Shown one piece after another: positions 26,401-35,039 of a DNA stretch of 64,000 nt. The notes under the pieces were generated by a model, which saw only the letters and a program-made list of their open reading frames with translations, was not told the DNA's origin and did no database searches. The first letter of the stretch is position 1. Each line of letters opens with the position of its first letter. Both the position numbers and the translations under genes were made by a program. This DNA is from Bradyrhizobium sp. LHD-71 (GTDB taxonomy: Bacteria > Pseudomonadota > Alphaproteobacteria > Rhizobiales > Xanthobacteraceae): contig NZ_JAVIFX010000016.1 of NCBI RefSeq assembly GCF_031157255.1, positions 114,359 through 178,358 of the forward strand, written 5' to 3'.

Positions 26401-26772
26401 ATCCCCCGATTGCGTCATTTGCTAGAAGAAATCCTTCCCCGCAACAGCTTCTTCAATGATTTCGAGGTCACGCACGAATTCGAGCGGATTGGACGCCGCA
26501 CCATGCTGTTGAATGCACGGACGTTGCTCCAAGGAGACGAGAAAACTAAACTCATTCTTCTGGGCATCCAGGATGTCACCGAAATGCTCCAGTTTCAGTC
26601 GGAGCTTCGTGTGCATGCGGACGAGTTGGCCCGCTTCAATCGCGCCGCCGTCGGGCGCGAAACACGCATGATCGAGCTGAAAAAGGAGATCAACGAGCTC
26701 TGTGAGCGACAAGGTGAGCCGGCCCGCTACCCCCTCCAATTCGAGCAGGAGGGAGGCGACGCCAATGGCTAA
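23407..26772 (+). CDS. CheB/CheR fusion with coiled coil and PAS domains (chemotaxis-type modification/signalling protein)
   Basis: 1121 residues. Residues about 44-225 form a CheB-type methylesterase domain with catalytic Ser52 (GIGASAGG), His79 (VQHLDP) and Asp171 (GTASDGT), but no receiver domain. Residues about 285-540 form a CheR methyltransferase ('LYSDALISVTSFFRNAEAFD', S-adenosylmethionine motif 'VWVLGCSTGQEAYSIAMSF'). A PAS-like region follows, then a strongly repeated coiled coil at residues about 735-825 (heptads of NEELQS/NEELET type), then two more PAS-like segments. Such hybrids act as sensory hubs rather than in flagellar taxis; no other che gene is nearby. The stop overlaps the next kinase gene by 8 bp, so the two work together. 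Confidence 0.93.
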   Translation: MSSKKNTDTPRPIRKTREAKSAPPAKRATRSGTFDRPANEQKAPLIVGIGASAGGLEAFTTLLRHLPTDTGMAFVLVQHLDPVRESALTELLSRTTSLPVSEVTNDLPVEPDHVYVIPPGSSLSIADRVLRLHPRHPSTIGHRSIDAFLESLAQDQRERAIGVILSGTASDGTLGLEAIKAEGGITFAQDDSAHYDSMPRSAIAAGCVDFVLNPESIAKELDRISKHPFAFGEGEFHASPEDDRASATAHEDDETPLPSGGEGTPRTGASQARAEGETAREKPGDNGYKKILLLLRNHCGVDFSLYKSTTIRRRIVRRMVLNKHDTLADYAQFLRGNTKELDALYSDALISVTSFFRNAEAFDVLKREVFPKLFQQARREPLRVWVLGCSTGQEAYSIAMSFVEVADEAPRMQKLQVFATDLNEALLDKARHGLYAKTLAQDVSPERLQRFFVEEEGGYRVSKQLREMVVFARQNLISDPPFSRMDLVSCRNLLIYLEPSLQKKLLPTFHYALKPEGFLFLGASESISGFADLFEPVDRKHKIFTKRAAPTPAFHLPLRKEPAERALLARPQQAGIPRPRERVPGQPDDFHAELNSQREADRVTVNKYAPPGVLVNAELQVLQFRGPTSAFLEPPTGKASFDVLKMARQGLMLPLRAVINQAKKDNKTARRENIRVNQNGATRTVNVEVVPLKNLRERSFLILFEDVGKTSRTAGRPSGKRPSGDVKPQRVASKKEEANRIAELERELSEMSDYVQSLQEQHEATNEELQASNEEIQSANEELQSINEELETSKEELESANEELTTVNEEMANRNIELGRLNGDLVNLQTSTNLPILLLARDLTIRRFSVRAEKQFNLLATDIGRPIGGIRHNLDVADLDGLVRNVITSIREDEREVRDKDGHWYSLRVRPYLTLDNKVDGAVLVLVDVDELKRVERAAAEAREYAEAVIRTARDPLVILHGDLRVLSANEAFYKTFKVSPAESESSLVYELGNRQWDIPRLRHLLEEILPRNSFFNDFEVTHEFERIGRRTMLLNARTLLQGDEKTKLILLGIQDVTEMLQFQSELRVHADELARFNRAAVGRETRMIELKKEINELCERQGEPARYPLQFEQEGGDANG

Positions 26773-29700
26773 GGCTCGCACTGCGAAACAACAGCGAACA
26801 TCGGCGACCGGTGCACGACGTCGGCCAAGAGCGCAGACAGATGAGCCGCAGGCCAGCAAGACGCCTGCCCCGCGCGATTTTCTTGTCGGCGGTGGCGAGA
26901 TGGCGGGCCTGATCCGCCAAACGGACTGGTCCAAGACGCCGCTTGGACCTCTGGATGGCTGGCCCCAGAGTTTGCGCTCCGCAATCAGCATCTGCCTCGG
27001 CTCGCGCTTTCCCATCGTGATCTACTGGGGCCCCGAGTTCGTCGTGCTTTACAACGACGCCTACGCCCAGATCCTGGCTAGTAAGCATCCGCAGGCGCTC
27101 GGGCAACGTTGCCGTGAGGTCTGGGCGGAAATCTGGGACGTCATCGGCCCCATGCTCCACGGCGTCGTCGCAAACAGTGAGGCGACGTGGTCGGACAACC
27201 AACTCCTCGTTCTACAGCGACACGGCTTTCCAGAAGAGTGCTACTTTTCTTTTTCGTTCAGCCCCATCCGCTCCGAAGACGACAGCATCGGAGGCGTCTT
27301 TACGGCGGTGATCGAACATACCCAGCGGATTGTAGGAGAACGGCGGGTCGTCGCGTTAAGAGACCTCGGTGCGAGGGGGATAGAGGCAAAGACCGCAGAG
27401 GAAGCGTGCGCCATCGCAGCCGGGACCCTTTCCGTGCATGGGAAAGATGTTCCTTTTGCACTGCTGTATCTGCTCGATAGTGACGGGAAACTGGCGCGGC
27501 TGACCGGCTCCGCTGGCGTCGTGGCAGACGATCTCGCGAACCCGTCGGCTATCGAGCTCAGTGCGGGGGCAGCCGACCAGGGACCCTGGCCGCTCGCGGA
27601 GGTGGCGCACACCGGCGCCATGCAGGTCATCGAGAACCTTGCCGGCCCGTTCGGAGCGGCAGTTCCAGCGGGGCCATGGCCCGATCCGCCGTGCCAGGCG
27701 GTTGCGGTGCCGATCCGATCGAACATCCCAGGCCAGCTCGCCGGAATTTTGGTGGCGGGGGTCAGCGCGCGGCTGAAGCTGGATGAACTCTATCGCAGCT
27801 TTTATGAGCTGGTGGCTAGCCAGATCGCAACTTCAGTCGCGAATGCTCGCGCATACGAAGCCGAGCGCCAGCGGGCTGAGGCGCTGGCCGAGATCGACCG
27901 GGCCAAGACCGTGTTCTTCTCCAACGTCAGTCACGAGTTCCGCACGCCGCTGACCTTGATGCTCGGCCCGCTGGAGGACGCTCTCGCAGGTTCGGATTTG
28001 CCGGCCGCTGAGCGTGAGTGGGTCGATGTCGCGCACCGCAACTCGCTGCGCCTTCTCAAGCTTGTCAACTCGTTGCTCGACTTTTCCCGGATCGAGTCAG
28101 GCCGGGCGCAGGCGACTTACGAAGCCGTCGATCTTGCCGTGCTGACAGCCGACCTTGCCAGCAATTTCCGCTCAGTCTGCGAACGCGCAGGTCTGAAGCT
28201 TGTCGTGGATTGTCCTCCTCTTCCCGGACCCGTCCATGTCGATCGTGACATGTGGGAGAAGATCGTTCTCAACCTCATGTCCAATGCTTTCAAATTCACC
28301 TTCGAAGGAGAGATCGCGGTCAGTGTGCATGAGGTCGATGGGCAGGCTGAGCTGTCGATCCGCGACACCGGCGTCGGCATACCGGAAGACGAATTGCCGA
28401 ATCTGTTCGAACGGTTCCATCGAATCGAAGGGCAGAAGAGCCGAACGCACGAGGGCAGCGGAATCGGGCTCGCGTTGGTGCAGGAGCTCGTGAAACTTCA
28501 CGGCGGCACAGTCCGCGCCGACAGCGGAGCGGACCATTCCACCAGTTTCACGATAAGCATTCCGTTCGGGACAGCGCATCTGCCGCAAGATCGGATCGGA
28601 ACCGGAGGGCGCCTTACATCAACCTCCGTCGGCGCGGACGCCTATGTCGAAGAGGCGCTGCGCTGGCTTCCAGACGAAGTGGTGCCCTTGATCGAGGCAC
28701 CGAGCGCGATGGTCGAGCCCGGCAACTTGCCACCGCTGCGAGATGGCGTGCGCATTCTCCTTGCCGACGACAATGCCGATATGCGAGCCTATGTGCGCCG
28801 GCTGCTCGCTGGCAATTGCGACGTGCAGGCGGTCGCGGATGGTGAAGCAGCCCTACAAGCCCTTCGCGAGCGTCGCGCCGACCTTGTGCTCGCCGACGTG
28901 ATGATGCCGCATCTCGATGGCTTTGGACTGGTGCGTGCGATCCGCGCCGACCCGGCGCTGCGCGATCTTCCGGTGATCATGCTTTCGGCGCGCGCCGGCG
29001 AGGAGAGCCGGGTGGAAGGCCTCGAGGCCGGCGCGGACGATTATCTCATCAAGCCGTTCTCGGCGCGCGAGCTGATCGCTCGGGTGAGCAGCAATCTGGA
29101 ATTGGCGCGTATTCGACGCGAAGCGGATGCGAGCTTGAGGGAAGAAGCGCGCACGCTTGCGGTATTGAACCGTGTCGGGTCAGTCATCGCGGCCGAACTT
29201 GATCTTGAGAAGTCCGTACAAGCCGTCACCGACGCTGCGACCGAATTGACCGGTGCCGCGTTCGGCGCGTTTTTCTACAACGTGACTGACGAGCGCGGCG
29301 AGAGCTACATGCTTTATGCGCTCGCGGGCGCACCGCGAGAGGCGTTCGCCGAGTTTCCGTTGCCCCGGAATTCTGCACTGTTCAGCCCCACGTTCAGGGG
29401 TGAAGGGGCCGTGCGTTTAGACGATGTTGTGAAGGACGCTCGTTACGGCCAGAACGAGCCGCACTATGGCATGCCCGAAGGTCATCTTCCCGTCCGAAGC
29501 TATCTCGCAGCGCCCGTGATCTCCCGGTCGGGCGACGTCCTTGGTGGACTATTCTTTGGTCATCCCGAGCCGGGTGTTTTTACGGGGCGTTCAGAAGGCC
29601 TCTTATTGGGAATTGCGGCTCAAGCAGCGATCGCAATCGACAACGGTCGTCTCTATCAGAACGCGCAAGGCGAGATTACCGAGCGTAAGCGCGCCGAACA

Positions 29701-31264
29701 GGCTTTGCGCGAAAGCGAAGAGCGTCTGCATCACGTCAACACCGAACTTGGCCAGCGCGTGGCCGAACTGCAGGCGGCCAATGCGGAGGTTCAAGATGCA
29801 CGCCGCGCCGCACTCAATCTGATGGAAGATGCGGTCCAGTCTCGCCAAGCCCTGGAAAAGCTCAATGCGAATTTGCGGGAGAGCGAGCGTCGTTTCCGCG
29901 AGATGATCGACGCGATCCCCGCGGCGGTTTACACGACCGACGCAGAGGGTCGTATCACGCACTTCAATCCCGCTGCAGTCGAATTCTCCGGGCGTACTCC
30001 GCAACTGGGTACGGACCAATGGTGCGTGAGCTGGAAGCTCTATCACGCAGATGGCACGCCGATGCCGCATGACGAATGTCCCATGGCCATCGCACTGAAG
30101 GAAGGCCGCATCGTTCGCGGCGCCGAAGCCGTCATCGAGCGACCGGACGGCGAGCGGCGTTGGTTTACACCCTACCCGACGCCCTTGCGCGATGCGGACG
30201 GCCGGGTTGTTGGCGGCATCAATATGCTCGTGGACATCACCGAGCGCAAAGCGGCAGAAGAGACCCGCGCCAGGATGGCAGCCATTGTTGAATCATCAGA
30301 GGACGCTATCATCAGCAAGTCGCTGGAGGGCGTTATTGCAACGTGGAACAACGGCGCGGAGCATCTGTTCGGCTACACGGCGGAGGAAGCCGTCGGTCAG
30401 CCCATTACGATGCTCATTCCCGCCGATCGGTTGCACGAAGAACCTGAAATTCTGGCGCGGCTCAAGCGGGGTGAATACATCGACCATTTCGAAACCGTCC
30501 GCGTCCGGAAGGACGGTTCGCCGATGGACGTTTCGCTGACCGTCTCCCCCATAAGGGATGAGAAGGGCACCATCATCGGCGCCTCGAAAATCGCTCGTGA
30601 CATCACAGAGCGAAAGGCGTCCGAGCAGCGTCAACGCGTCCTTTCGGATGAACTCGCGCACCGCGGTAAGAATCTGCTGTCCGTTGTTCAATCCATGGTG
30701 TCGCGCAGCCTTTCTGGAAAGACGTCAATCGACCACGCACGCGAGACACTCAGCAATCGCATACATGCGCTGGCACGCAGCCAATCAGTGTTGGTGAATG
30801 GCGGTTTCGAAGGCGCTCGGATCGCCGAGATCATCCGTCTCGAATTCGAAGCCTTCTCGGAGCGGGTCGACGTTTCCGGACCCGATCTGATGCTCAATCC
30901 CCGCCTGACCCAGACCTTCTTCCTGCTGGTGCACGAACTTGCCACCAATGCCAGCAAATATGGCGCGCTGTCGGGGCCTCATGGTCGGATCGCAATCAAT
31001 TGGTCGATCGAGGGCGCAGGTGCTGGAGCTCGTTTCCGGTTTCAGTGGCGAGAACGCGGTGGACCACCAGTCGTCCCTCCTACTCGCCAGGGCTTCGGTA
31101 GCGTGCTGATCGAAAGAGTTGTCGCCCACGAACTAAGAGCTCAACCAAAGGTGGAATTCGCTCCAGAAGGCTTGCTCTACCAGATCGATGCGCTGCTGTC
31201 CGCCATTGTGGGCGAGCAATTGCTGAGCCAGGCAGACGAACTACCGGGGGGCACGGTGCATTGA
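26765..31264 (+). CDS. Large hybrid sensor kinase with two kinase cores (HisKA and HWE types)
   Basis: 1499 residues from ATG 26765, chosen for its GGAGGGAGG site; an upstream in-frame start at 26702 is weaker. Order: PAS-like sensor (about 30-190), GAF (200-370), HisKA with phospho-acceptor His390 in 'NVSHEFRTPLTLMLG', HATPase with N box 'NLMSNAFKFT' and G box 'DTGVGIPEDELPNLFERFHR', receiver domain with Asp711 in 'LADVMMPHLDG' and Lys in 'DDYLIKPFSA', second GAF (800-960), a coiled segment, two PAS domains (1040-1290), and a C-terminal HWE-type kinase with His1299 in 'ELAHRGKNLLSVVQ' and ATPase block 'HELATNASKYGALSG'. Two complete kinase cores of different classes in one chain are unusual. 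It overlaps the CheB/CheR gene by 8 bp. Confidence 0.93.
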   Translation: MAKARTAKQQRTSATGARRRPRAQTDEPQASKTPAPRDFLVGGGEMAGLIRQTDWSKTPLGPLDGWPQSLRSAISICLGSRFPIVIYWGPEFVVLYNDAYAQILASKHPQALGQRCREVWAEIWDVIGPMLHGVVANSEATWSDNQLLVLQRHGFPEECYFSFSFSPIRSEDDSIGGVFTAVIEHTQRIVGERRVVALRDLGARGIEAKTAEEACAIAAGTLSVHGKDVPFALLYLLDSDGKLARLTGSAGVVADDLANPSAIELSAGAADQGPWPLAEVAHTGAMQVIENLAGPFGAAVPAGPWPDPPCQAVAVPIRSNIPGQLAGILVAGVSARLKLDELYRSFYELVASQIATSVANARAYEAERQRAEALAEIDRAKTVFFSNVSHEFRTPLTLMLGPLEDALAGSDLPAAEREWVDVAHRNSLRLLKLVNSLLDFSRIESGRAQATYEAVDLAVLTADLASNFRSVCERAGLKLVVDCPPLPGPVHVDRDMWEKIVLNLMSNAFKFTFEGEIAVSVHEVDGQAELSIRDTGVGIPEDELPNLFERFHRIEGQKSRTHEGSGIGLALVQELVKLHGGTVRADSGADHSTSFTISIPFGTAHLPQDRIGTGGRLTSTSVGADAYVEEALRWLPDEVVPLIEAPSAMVEPGNLPPLRDGVRILLADDNADMRAYVRRLLAGNCDVQAVADGEAALQALRERRADLVLADVMMPHLDGFGLVRAIRADPALRDLPVIMLSARAGEESRVEGLEAGADDYLIKPFSARELIARVSSNLELARIRREADASLREEARTLAVLNRVGSVIAAELDLEKSVQAVTDAATELTGAAFGAFFYNVTDERGESYMLYALAGAPREAFAEFPLPRNSALFSPTFRGEGAVRLDDVVKDARYGQNEPHYGMPEGHLPVRSYLAAPVISRSGDVLGGLFFGHPEPGVFTGRSEGLLLGIAAQAAIAIDNGRLYQNAQGEITERKRAEQALRESEERLHHVNTELGQRVAELQAANAEVQDARRAALNLMEDAVQSRQALEKLNANLRESERRFREMIDAIPAAVYTTDAEGRITHFNPAAVEFSGRTPQLGTDQWCVSWKLYHADGTPMPHDECPMAIALKEGRIVRGAEAVIERPDGERRWFTPYPTPLRDADGRVVGGINMLVDITERKAAEETRARMAAIVESSEDAIISKSLEGVIATWNNGAEHLFGYTAEEAVGQPITMLIPADRLHEEPEILARLKRGEYIDHFETVRVRKDGSPMDVSLTVSPIRDEKGTIIGASKIARDITERKASEQRQRVLSDELAHRGKNLLSVVQSMVSRSLSGKTSIDHARETLSNRIHALARSQSVLVNGGFEGARIAEIIRLEFEAFSERVDVSGPDLMLNPRLTQTFFLLVHELATNASKYGALSGPHGRIAINWSIEGAGAGARFRFQWRERGGPPVVPPTRQGFGSVLIERVVAHELRAQPKVEFAPEGLLYQIDALLSAIVGEQLLSQADELPGGTVH

Positions 31265-31406
31265 GCGCGGATTCAACCTGTGCCTAGCAACGATTCGTCG
31301 GGAGTGGCGTTGCGTTCAATTGGCCATTCCGAAACTTGACCTCCTGACAGCATGGGACGCGGCATGACATTCATCGGAGACGCCGCGTCCTTGTGCTGGA
31401 ATGACC

Positions 31407-31443
31407 TGCCACTGAACTTTCATCCAGCAGCGGTTAGAGTCTC
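31407..31443. repeat. Second, degenerate IS-end sequence beside the IS3 element
   Basis: This stretch shares AACTTT and a CC-GC-GCGG-TAGAGT pattern with the genuine left terminal repeat that begins 45 bp further right at 31452, in the same orientation. It looks like the end of an older, related insertion into which or beside which the present element landed. The evidence is similarity by eye only. Confidence 0.4.
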
Positions 31444-31503
31444 AGGGTTTTTGCACTGAGGCCGAACTTTGGACCGCCGGCGGGTAGAGTTTTCCGGCTC
31501 TGT

Positions 31504-32339
31504 CTATGATGGCGGGCTGGCTGCGCCATCGTGAATCAGCAACATGATCGGCGTCTTCTGGCCGATCGCCCCATGCGGGCGTTCTTCATTGTAGTACTTG
31601 CGCCAATCCTCCAACTTTTTCTGGGCATCCGCAAGACTCAGGAACCAGTGGGCGTTCAAACATTCCGCTCGGAAGCGGCCGTTAAAGGCTTCGATGAAGG
31701 TGTTGTCCGTGGGCTTACCTGGTCGCGAGAAGTCGAGCGTGACGCCGCGCTGATAAGCCCACAGGTCCAGGTCGCGTGAGACGAACTCAGTGCCTTGATC
31801 GACCCGGATTGTTGCCGGGAATCCCCTTTCCGGCCGGCCCTTTCCAGCACCTCCACAACATCGGCACCGCGGAACGTGAAGCGTGGCTCCAGCGCAGGGG
31901 AGTAGCGTGAGAACGTATCGACGACGGTGAGCACGCGGAGCTTGCGACCGGTCGCCAGTTGGTCGTGCACGACGTCCATGGCCCAAGTCTCGTTCGATCG
32001 TGTCGCCGGCTTGCGATCGTCACGCAGTTTAGCCGTGACGCGCCGCTTGGGCGTCTTGTTGCGCAATTGCAGCCCTAATTCGCGGTAGATGCGGCGTGTC
32101 TTGTTCTGCCCGTGGCGGCATCCCTCACGCCGCAGCAGCACGTGAATCCGCCGGATAGCCATAACGAACACGAGTCTGGCAAATCTCTTTGATCCGCTGT
32201 TCGAGGACGGCCTGCCCGGGGGGACGGGACTTGTAGTGATAGGTGGGTGTGTCGACCTCGAATACACGACATGCCCTTCGGATCGACACGTCCCACTCAC
32301 CACGCATCTCGTCAAGCAGCTTGCGCTGCCGGACAGGCC
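31504..32339 (-). pseudogene. IS3-family orfB (DDE transposase), broken by two frameshifts
   Basis: Three pieces in different frames make up the DDE catalytic subunit. The first is 'LLDEMRGEWDVSIRRACRVF' up to 'RVRYGY'. After an extra base near 32155 comes 'RRIHVLLRREGC' through 'NETWAMDVVHDQLATGRKLR' and 'LTVVDTFSRYSP', and after a second shift near 31830 'PATIRVDQGTEFVSRDLDLW' through 'GAIGQKTPIMLLI'. The catalytic Asp, Asp and Glu residues can be followed across the pieces (MDVVHDQ, VDQGTEF and FIEAFNG), so the gene was functional until recent decay. Confidence 0.85.
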
Positions 32340-32607
32340 TCAAAGCTTTCGGCGAATAGCGTCCTGCAACATCTCTTTGTCGAGCGACAGATCTGCGACG
32401 ATCCGCTTCAGCTTGGCGTTCTCGTCCTCGAGCTGCTTCAACCGGCGCATCTCGGTCGGCAGCAACCCGTCGTACCTTCTTCTCCCAATTGAAGTAGGTC
32501 GCCTGGCTAATACCGGCCTTGCGGCAAACGTTCGCCACCGGCATTCCATCGGTGGTCTGTTTCAAAATGAACGCCATCCGAGCGTCCGAAAATCTCGATG
32601 CCTTTAT
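32340..32607 (-). pseudogene. IS3-family orfA (HTH transposase subunit), broken
   Basis: Reads 'KASRFSDARMAFILKQTTDG', 'NVCRKAGISQATYFNWEKK', then in a shifted frame 'YDGLLPTEMRRLKQLEDENA' and 'DKEMLQDAIRRKL' to a stop at 32340. The usual ATG is ATA here (32605-32607), and one extra base near 32475 separates helix-turn-helix from leucine-zipper parts. The family's OrfA gives DNA binding and multimerisation; this copy cannot be translated whole. Confidence 0.85.
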
Positions 32608-32687
32608 CGCTCTCCGCTCCTCCCAGCCCGGGGAATCGGCGTGGAAAACTCTAGTCAAAAACGGTCCAGTTTTGTGGGCTCAGAGCA

Positions 32688-33590
32688 CTTTAGCGGCGCG
32701 GCTTGATCGAAGCATTAAGAGCCCGGTAACCATCGTCCATAAGGTTTGTTCAACCTTACCTAAAATATAGATTTGCGATTGGCGCTTAATCAGTTCATCT
32801 TGAGGAGCTAATCGAGCATGTGGAACTTCTTGGCGGTGTCCCGAAAAGGTGCCGTTTTTTTTTGTCAGCGTGGCTGCAACGTTGACCTTGCTGCGGCTAT
32901 GACCCAGGCGAGTGACGCTTTGGCGGCGGATGCATCGATCGTCGCGAGTTACTAAGGCGAAGTCGTTATCTGCCTTGCGGTCGCGGACTGCTGCTCTGCG
33001 AATCTATCAGCGCACGACGCTTATGGCGACAGATTCATCTATGGCCGGGCAAGAGCCTGGATCAGCGACAGCATGGTCGCATCCCAACCAGGTGCCATTG
33101 CCAGCCGCAATCTATGCAGCGGCATCGCAGCTGATGTACCTCGTGGCGGTGACGCAACCCTAGCGGACGCGTCACACTCACTTTGAGGTCTTCCGGTCTT
33201 GGCCCATCGGCGATATCGAACAAGCCCAGTTGGTTCCCACGTCTCTTTGTCGTTCAAACGAAAACATGATTGAGTCATCGTTAGGGGACCGCACGCCATA
33301 ACATTTCAAGCATGCCATCGTCATCTTATCGCTGAGTGTCGGCACGCCCGTGGCGGCAGGGCCGATGGAGTTCGCGGAACCCTGTGATGGTGCGATGCGG
33401 GTTGACGGACCAGCTCATGGATCTCAGCTGAGGGTGAAATCACAGCTGAGACTCCCCCACTTCCTAAGCAGGTAAGGCTGATTGGGAGCGCGAGCGCTCC
33501 AATGCCGACACAGGGCTTGGCATTCGTAGGCGAGGACATGGCTTGCTGACCCATAGAGTGGTACATAGGTTCTTGGCTGACTGGAGCCTT
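32688..33590. other. No intact gene
   Basis: About 0.9 kb between the IS element and the higB remnant. A short frame from ATG 32818 ('MWNFLAVSRKGAVFF') starts with a GAGGAG site and ends within 130 bp; it could be the stub of a TadE/TadG-like pilus gene but too little is left to say. A small inverted motif (CAGCTGAG repeated near 33425-33450) is the only other structure seen. Confidence 0.4.
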
Positions 33591-33593
33591 GGG

Positions 33594-33809
33594 ATAATCG
33601 TTGGCTTTCGGGATGAGTGGCTACGTGCCTTCTTCGTGGATGATGTCCGCTCGCGGTACATCCCGCCCGATCTCGAGGCCCGGTTGTTCCGCAAACTTCA
33701 GATGATCGACGATGCGACGACCGATCAGGACTTGCGCGTGCCGCCCAGCAATCAGTTCGAGAAGCTACGCGGCAATCTGGCAGGATTCCATTCGATCCGC
33801 GTCAATTAA
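33594..33809 (+). pseudogene. Truncated HigB/RelE-type toxin
   Basis: The frame reads 'IIVGFRDEWLRAFFVDDVRS', 'IPPDLEARLFRKLQMIDDAT' and 'LRGNLAGFHSIRVN' and then stops. Full HigB-type toxins start MIVGFRD and continue after the VN with the strand that carries the catalytic ribonuclease residues ('WRLIFRW' in the family), which is absent here. The usual ATG appears as ATA. There is no HigA antitoxin gene downstream, so the module is dead. Confidence 0.75.
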
Positions 33810-33861
33810 CGCGTAAAATTGGGGTATTCTTGATTTCGACTGATCGCGCGATCCTGTCGGG

Positions 33862-34056
33862 ATGTCCCGAGCGCGCACAGAACCTAGTAGAGACCGTCGC
33901 GACTATCCGCATCTCGGCATCCCGCCCGATGATCTTTACATCCCGTTGGAGCCGTGGCCCCGCATCGGCCGGCCGCCCAAGCACGACCTTGAGACATGGA
34001 CAGTTACCGACGATTGGTCGGCGCGCGTGCCCGTCACTGAGATCGAAGGCACTGTA
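33862..34056 (+). pseudogene. Fragment of a conserved rhizobial hypothetical protein
   Basis: The frame reads 'RRDYPHLGIPPDDLYIPLEP' and 'RIGRPPKHDLETWTVTDDWS', which looks like real coding sequence (well-balanced, ordered composition) and resembles a small uncharacterised protein seen in rhizobial islands. It is cut off where the hydrolase fragment begins in another frame. No function can be given. Confidence 0.35.
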
Positions 34057-34057
34057 T

Positions 34058-34264
34058 CCGTTATTTCAGGAGTGCTTCTGCACGCATAAGCCGTCGCTTT
34101 TGGCGGTATGGGGCAAATACGACCCGTTCTTCGTGCCGTCAGGCGCCGAGGCATTCAAGCGCGACAATCCTCGTGCGGTTGTTCGCTTTTTCGACACTGG
34201 CCACTTCGCCCTGGAAACGCATGCCCACAAAATTGTGGAAAGCATTCGCGATTTCCTGAAGTGA
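34058..34264 (+). pseudogene. C-terminal fragment of an alpha/beta-fold hydrolase
   Basis: About 68 codons read 'PSLLAVWGKYDPFFVPSGAE' (the strand with the catalytic-acid Asp), 'AVVRFFDTGHFALETHAHKI' (the catalytic His loop) and 'VESIRDFLK' to a TGA. This is the last quarter of a haloalkane-dehalogenase/epoxide-hydrolase-like protein. The nucleophile elbow and N-terminal core are missing, and it is fused by an out-of-frame junction to unrelated DNA. Confidence 0.8.
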
Positions 34265-34346
34265 TCGTCTCGCAACATTGACGGGCAGAGGAGGCCAGCC
34301 CTCTGAGTTCGGTAGAGCATCGAATCGGTGTCGATGGAGGAAAGGG

Positions 34347-34940
34347 GTGACGGCCGTGCCACACGCAAGAAGGAGCCCGGAACGACTGAGCCTGTTCTCC
34401 GACGCGGTTTTCGCTGTCCTTATAACGGTCCTTGTTTTGGAATTGCGGCCTCCGGAGCTCCCCACCTTCAAGGCCCTCCTGTCGCTCTGGCATACATGGC
34501 TCAGCTATACGGTGAGCTATATTTTCATCGCGATCGTTTGGGCCAATCACCACCATCTCATGCGGTATGCCACCGAGGCCACTCCACGTCTAATGTGGTT
34601 CAATTTCGTGCATCTGTTTTCCGTGTCTCTGCTTCCACTCTCCACCGCTTGGATGGCCGTGAGTGAGTTGGCACCGCAGCCGGTTGCTTTCTATGCTGCG
34701 GTCTTCTTCCTCGTAAACGCGACTTATATTTCCTTGATTTGGGAGCTTATTGAGCGAGCTCCAGTCAAAGAGGTCTCGCCCAAGGAGCGCAGGATCATGC
34801 GCTTCAGGTCGATCACCACCCTCTGTGTCTTCGCGGCGGCCGCGATTGTTGCGCTGAAATATCCTCTGGTTGGACTTGGAATGTGCTGCTGTTGCCTGAT
34901 CGTTTACCTGAAACCTGAAGCGCCGGGAGCGGAGAAGTAA
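34347..34940 (+). CDS. TMEM175/DUF1211 family membrane protein (putative potassium channel)
   Basis: 197 residues from GTG 34347 (GGAGG 5 bases upstream). The first helix carries the family's R-X3-FSDAVFA motif ('RLSLFSDAVFAVLITVLVLE'), followed by 'YIFIAIVWANHHHLMRYA' and three further hydrophobic segments. This gives the six-helix size of a bacterial TMEM175 subunit. Bacterial members form tetrameric potassium-selective channels; that function is by family only. The C-terminus has a Cys cluster ('MCCCCLIVYL'). It seems intact despite the surrounding gene debris. Confidence 0.85.
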   Translation: MTAVPHARRSPERLSLFSDAVFAVLITVLVLELRPPELPTFKALLSLWHTWLSYTVSYIFIAIVWANHHHLMRYATEATPRLMWFNFVHLFSVSLLPLSTAWMAVSELAPQPVAFYAAVFFLVNATYISLIWELIERAPVKEVSPKERRIMRFRSITTLCVFAAAAIVALKYPLVGLGMCCCCLIVYLKPEAPGAEK

Positions 34941-35039
34941 CAATCTCACATGCGACCGTTCTCGTTATTGCCCCACCTCTGAAGTGTCATAATGACGCTG
35001 CGGAGTTCCGCTCGTACACGGCAACCGCAATAGATTCCT

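Larger units (their letters stand above)
31452..32687 (-). mobile_element. Decayed IS3-family insertion sequence (IS407-like group)
   Basis: The left end (from 31452, TGCACTGAGGCCGAACTTTG...) and the reverse complement of the right end (from 32687, TGCTCTGAGCCCACAAAACT...) match over about 45 bp, both closing on TAGAGTTTTCC. Total length of about 1236 bp and the orfA-orfB gene arrangement fit the IS407 group. Flanking 4-mers (TTTT and CTTT) are only a 3 of 4 match, so a target duplication is not clear. At least three single-base frameshifts and a lost orfA start codon show that it is inactive. Confidence 0.85.
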
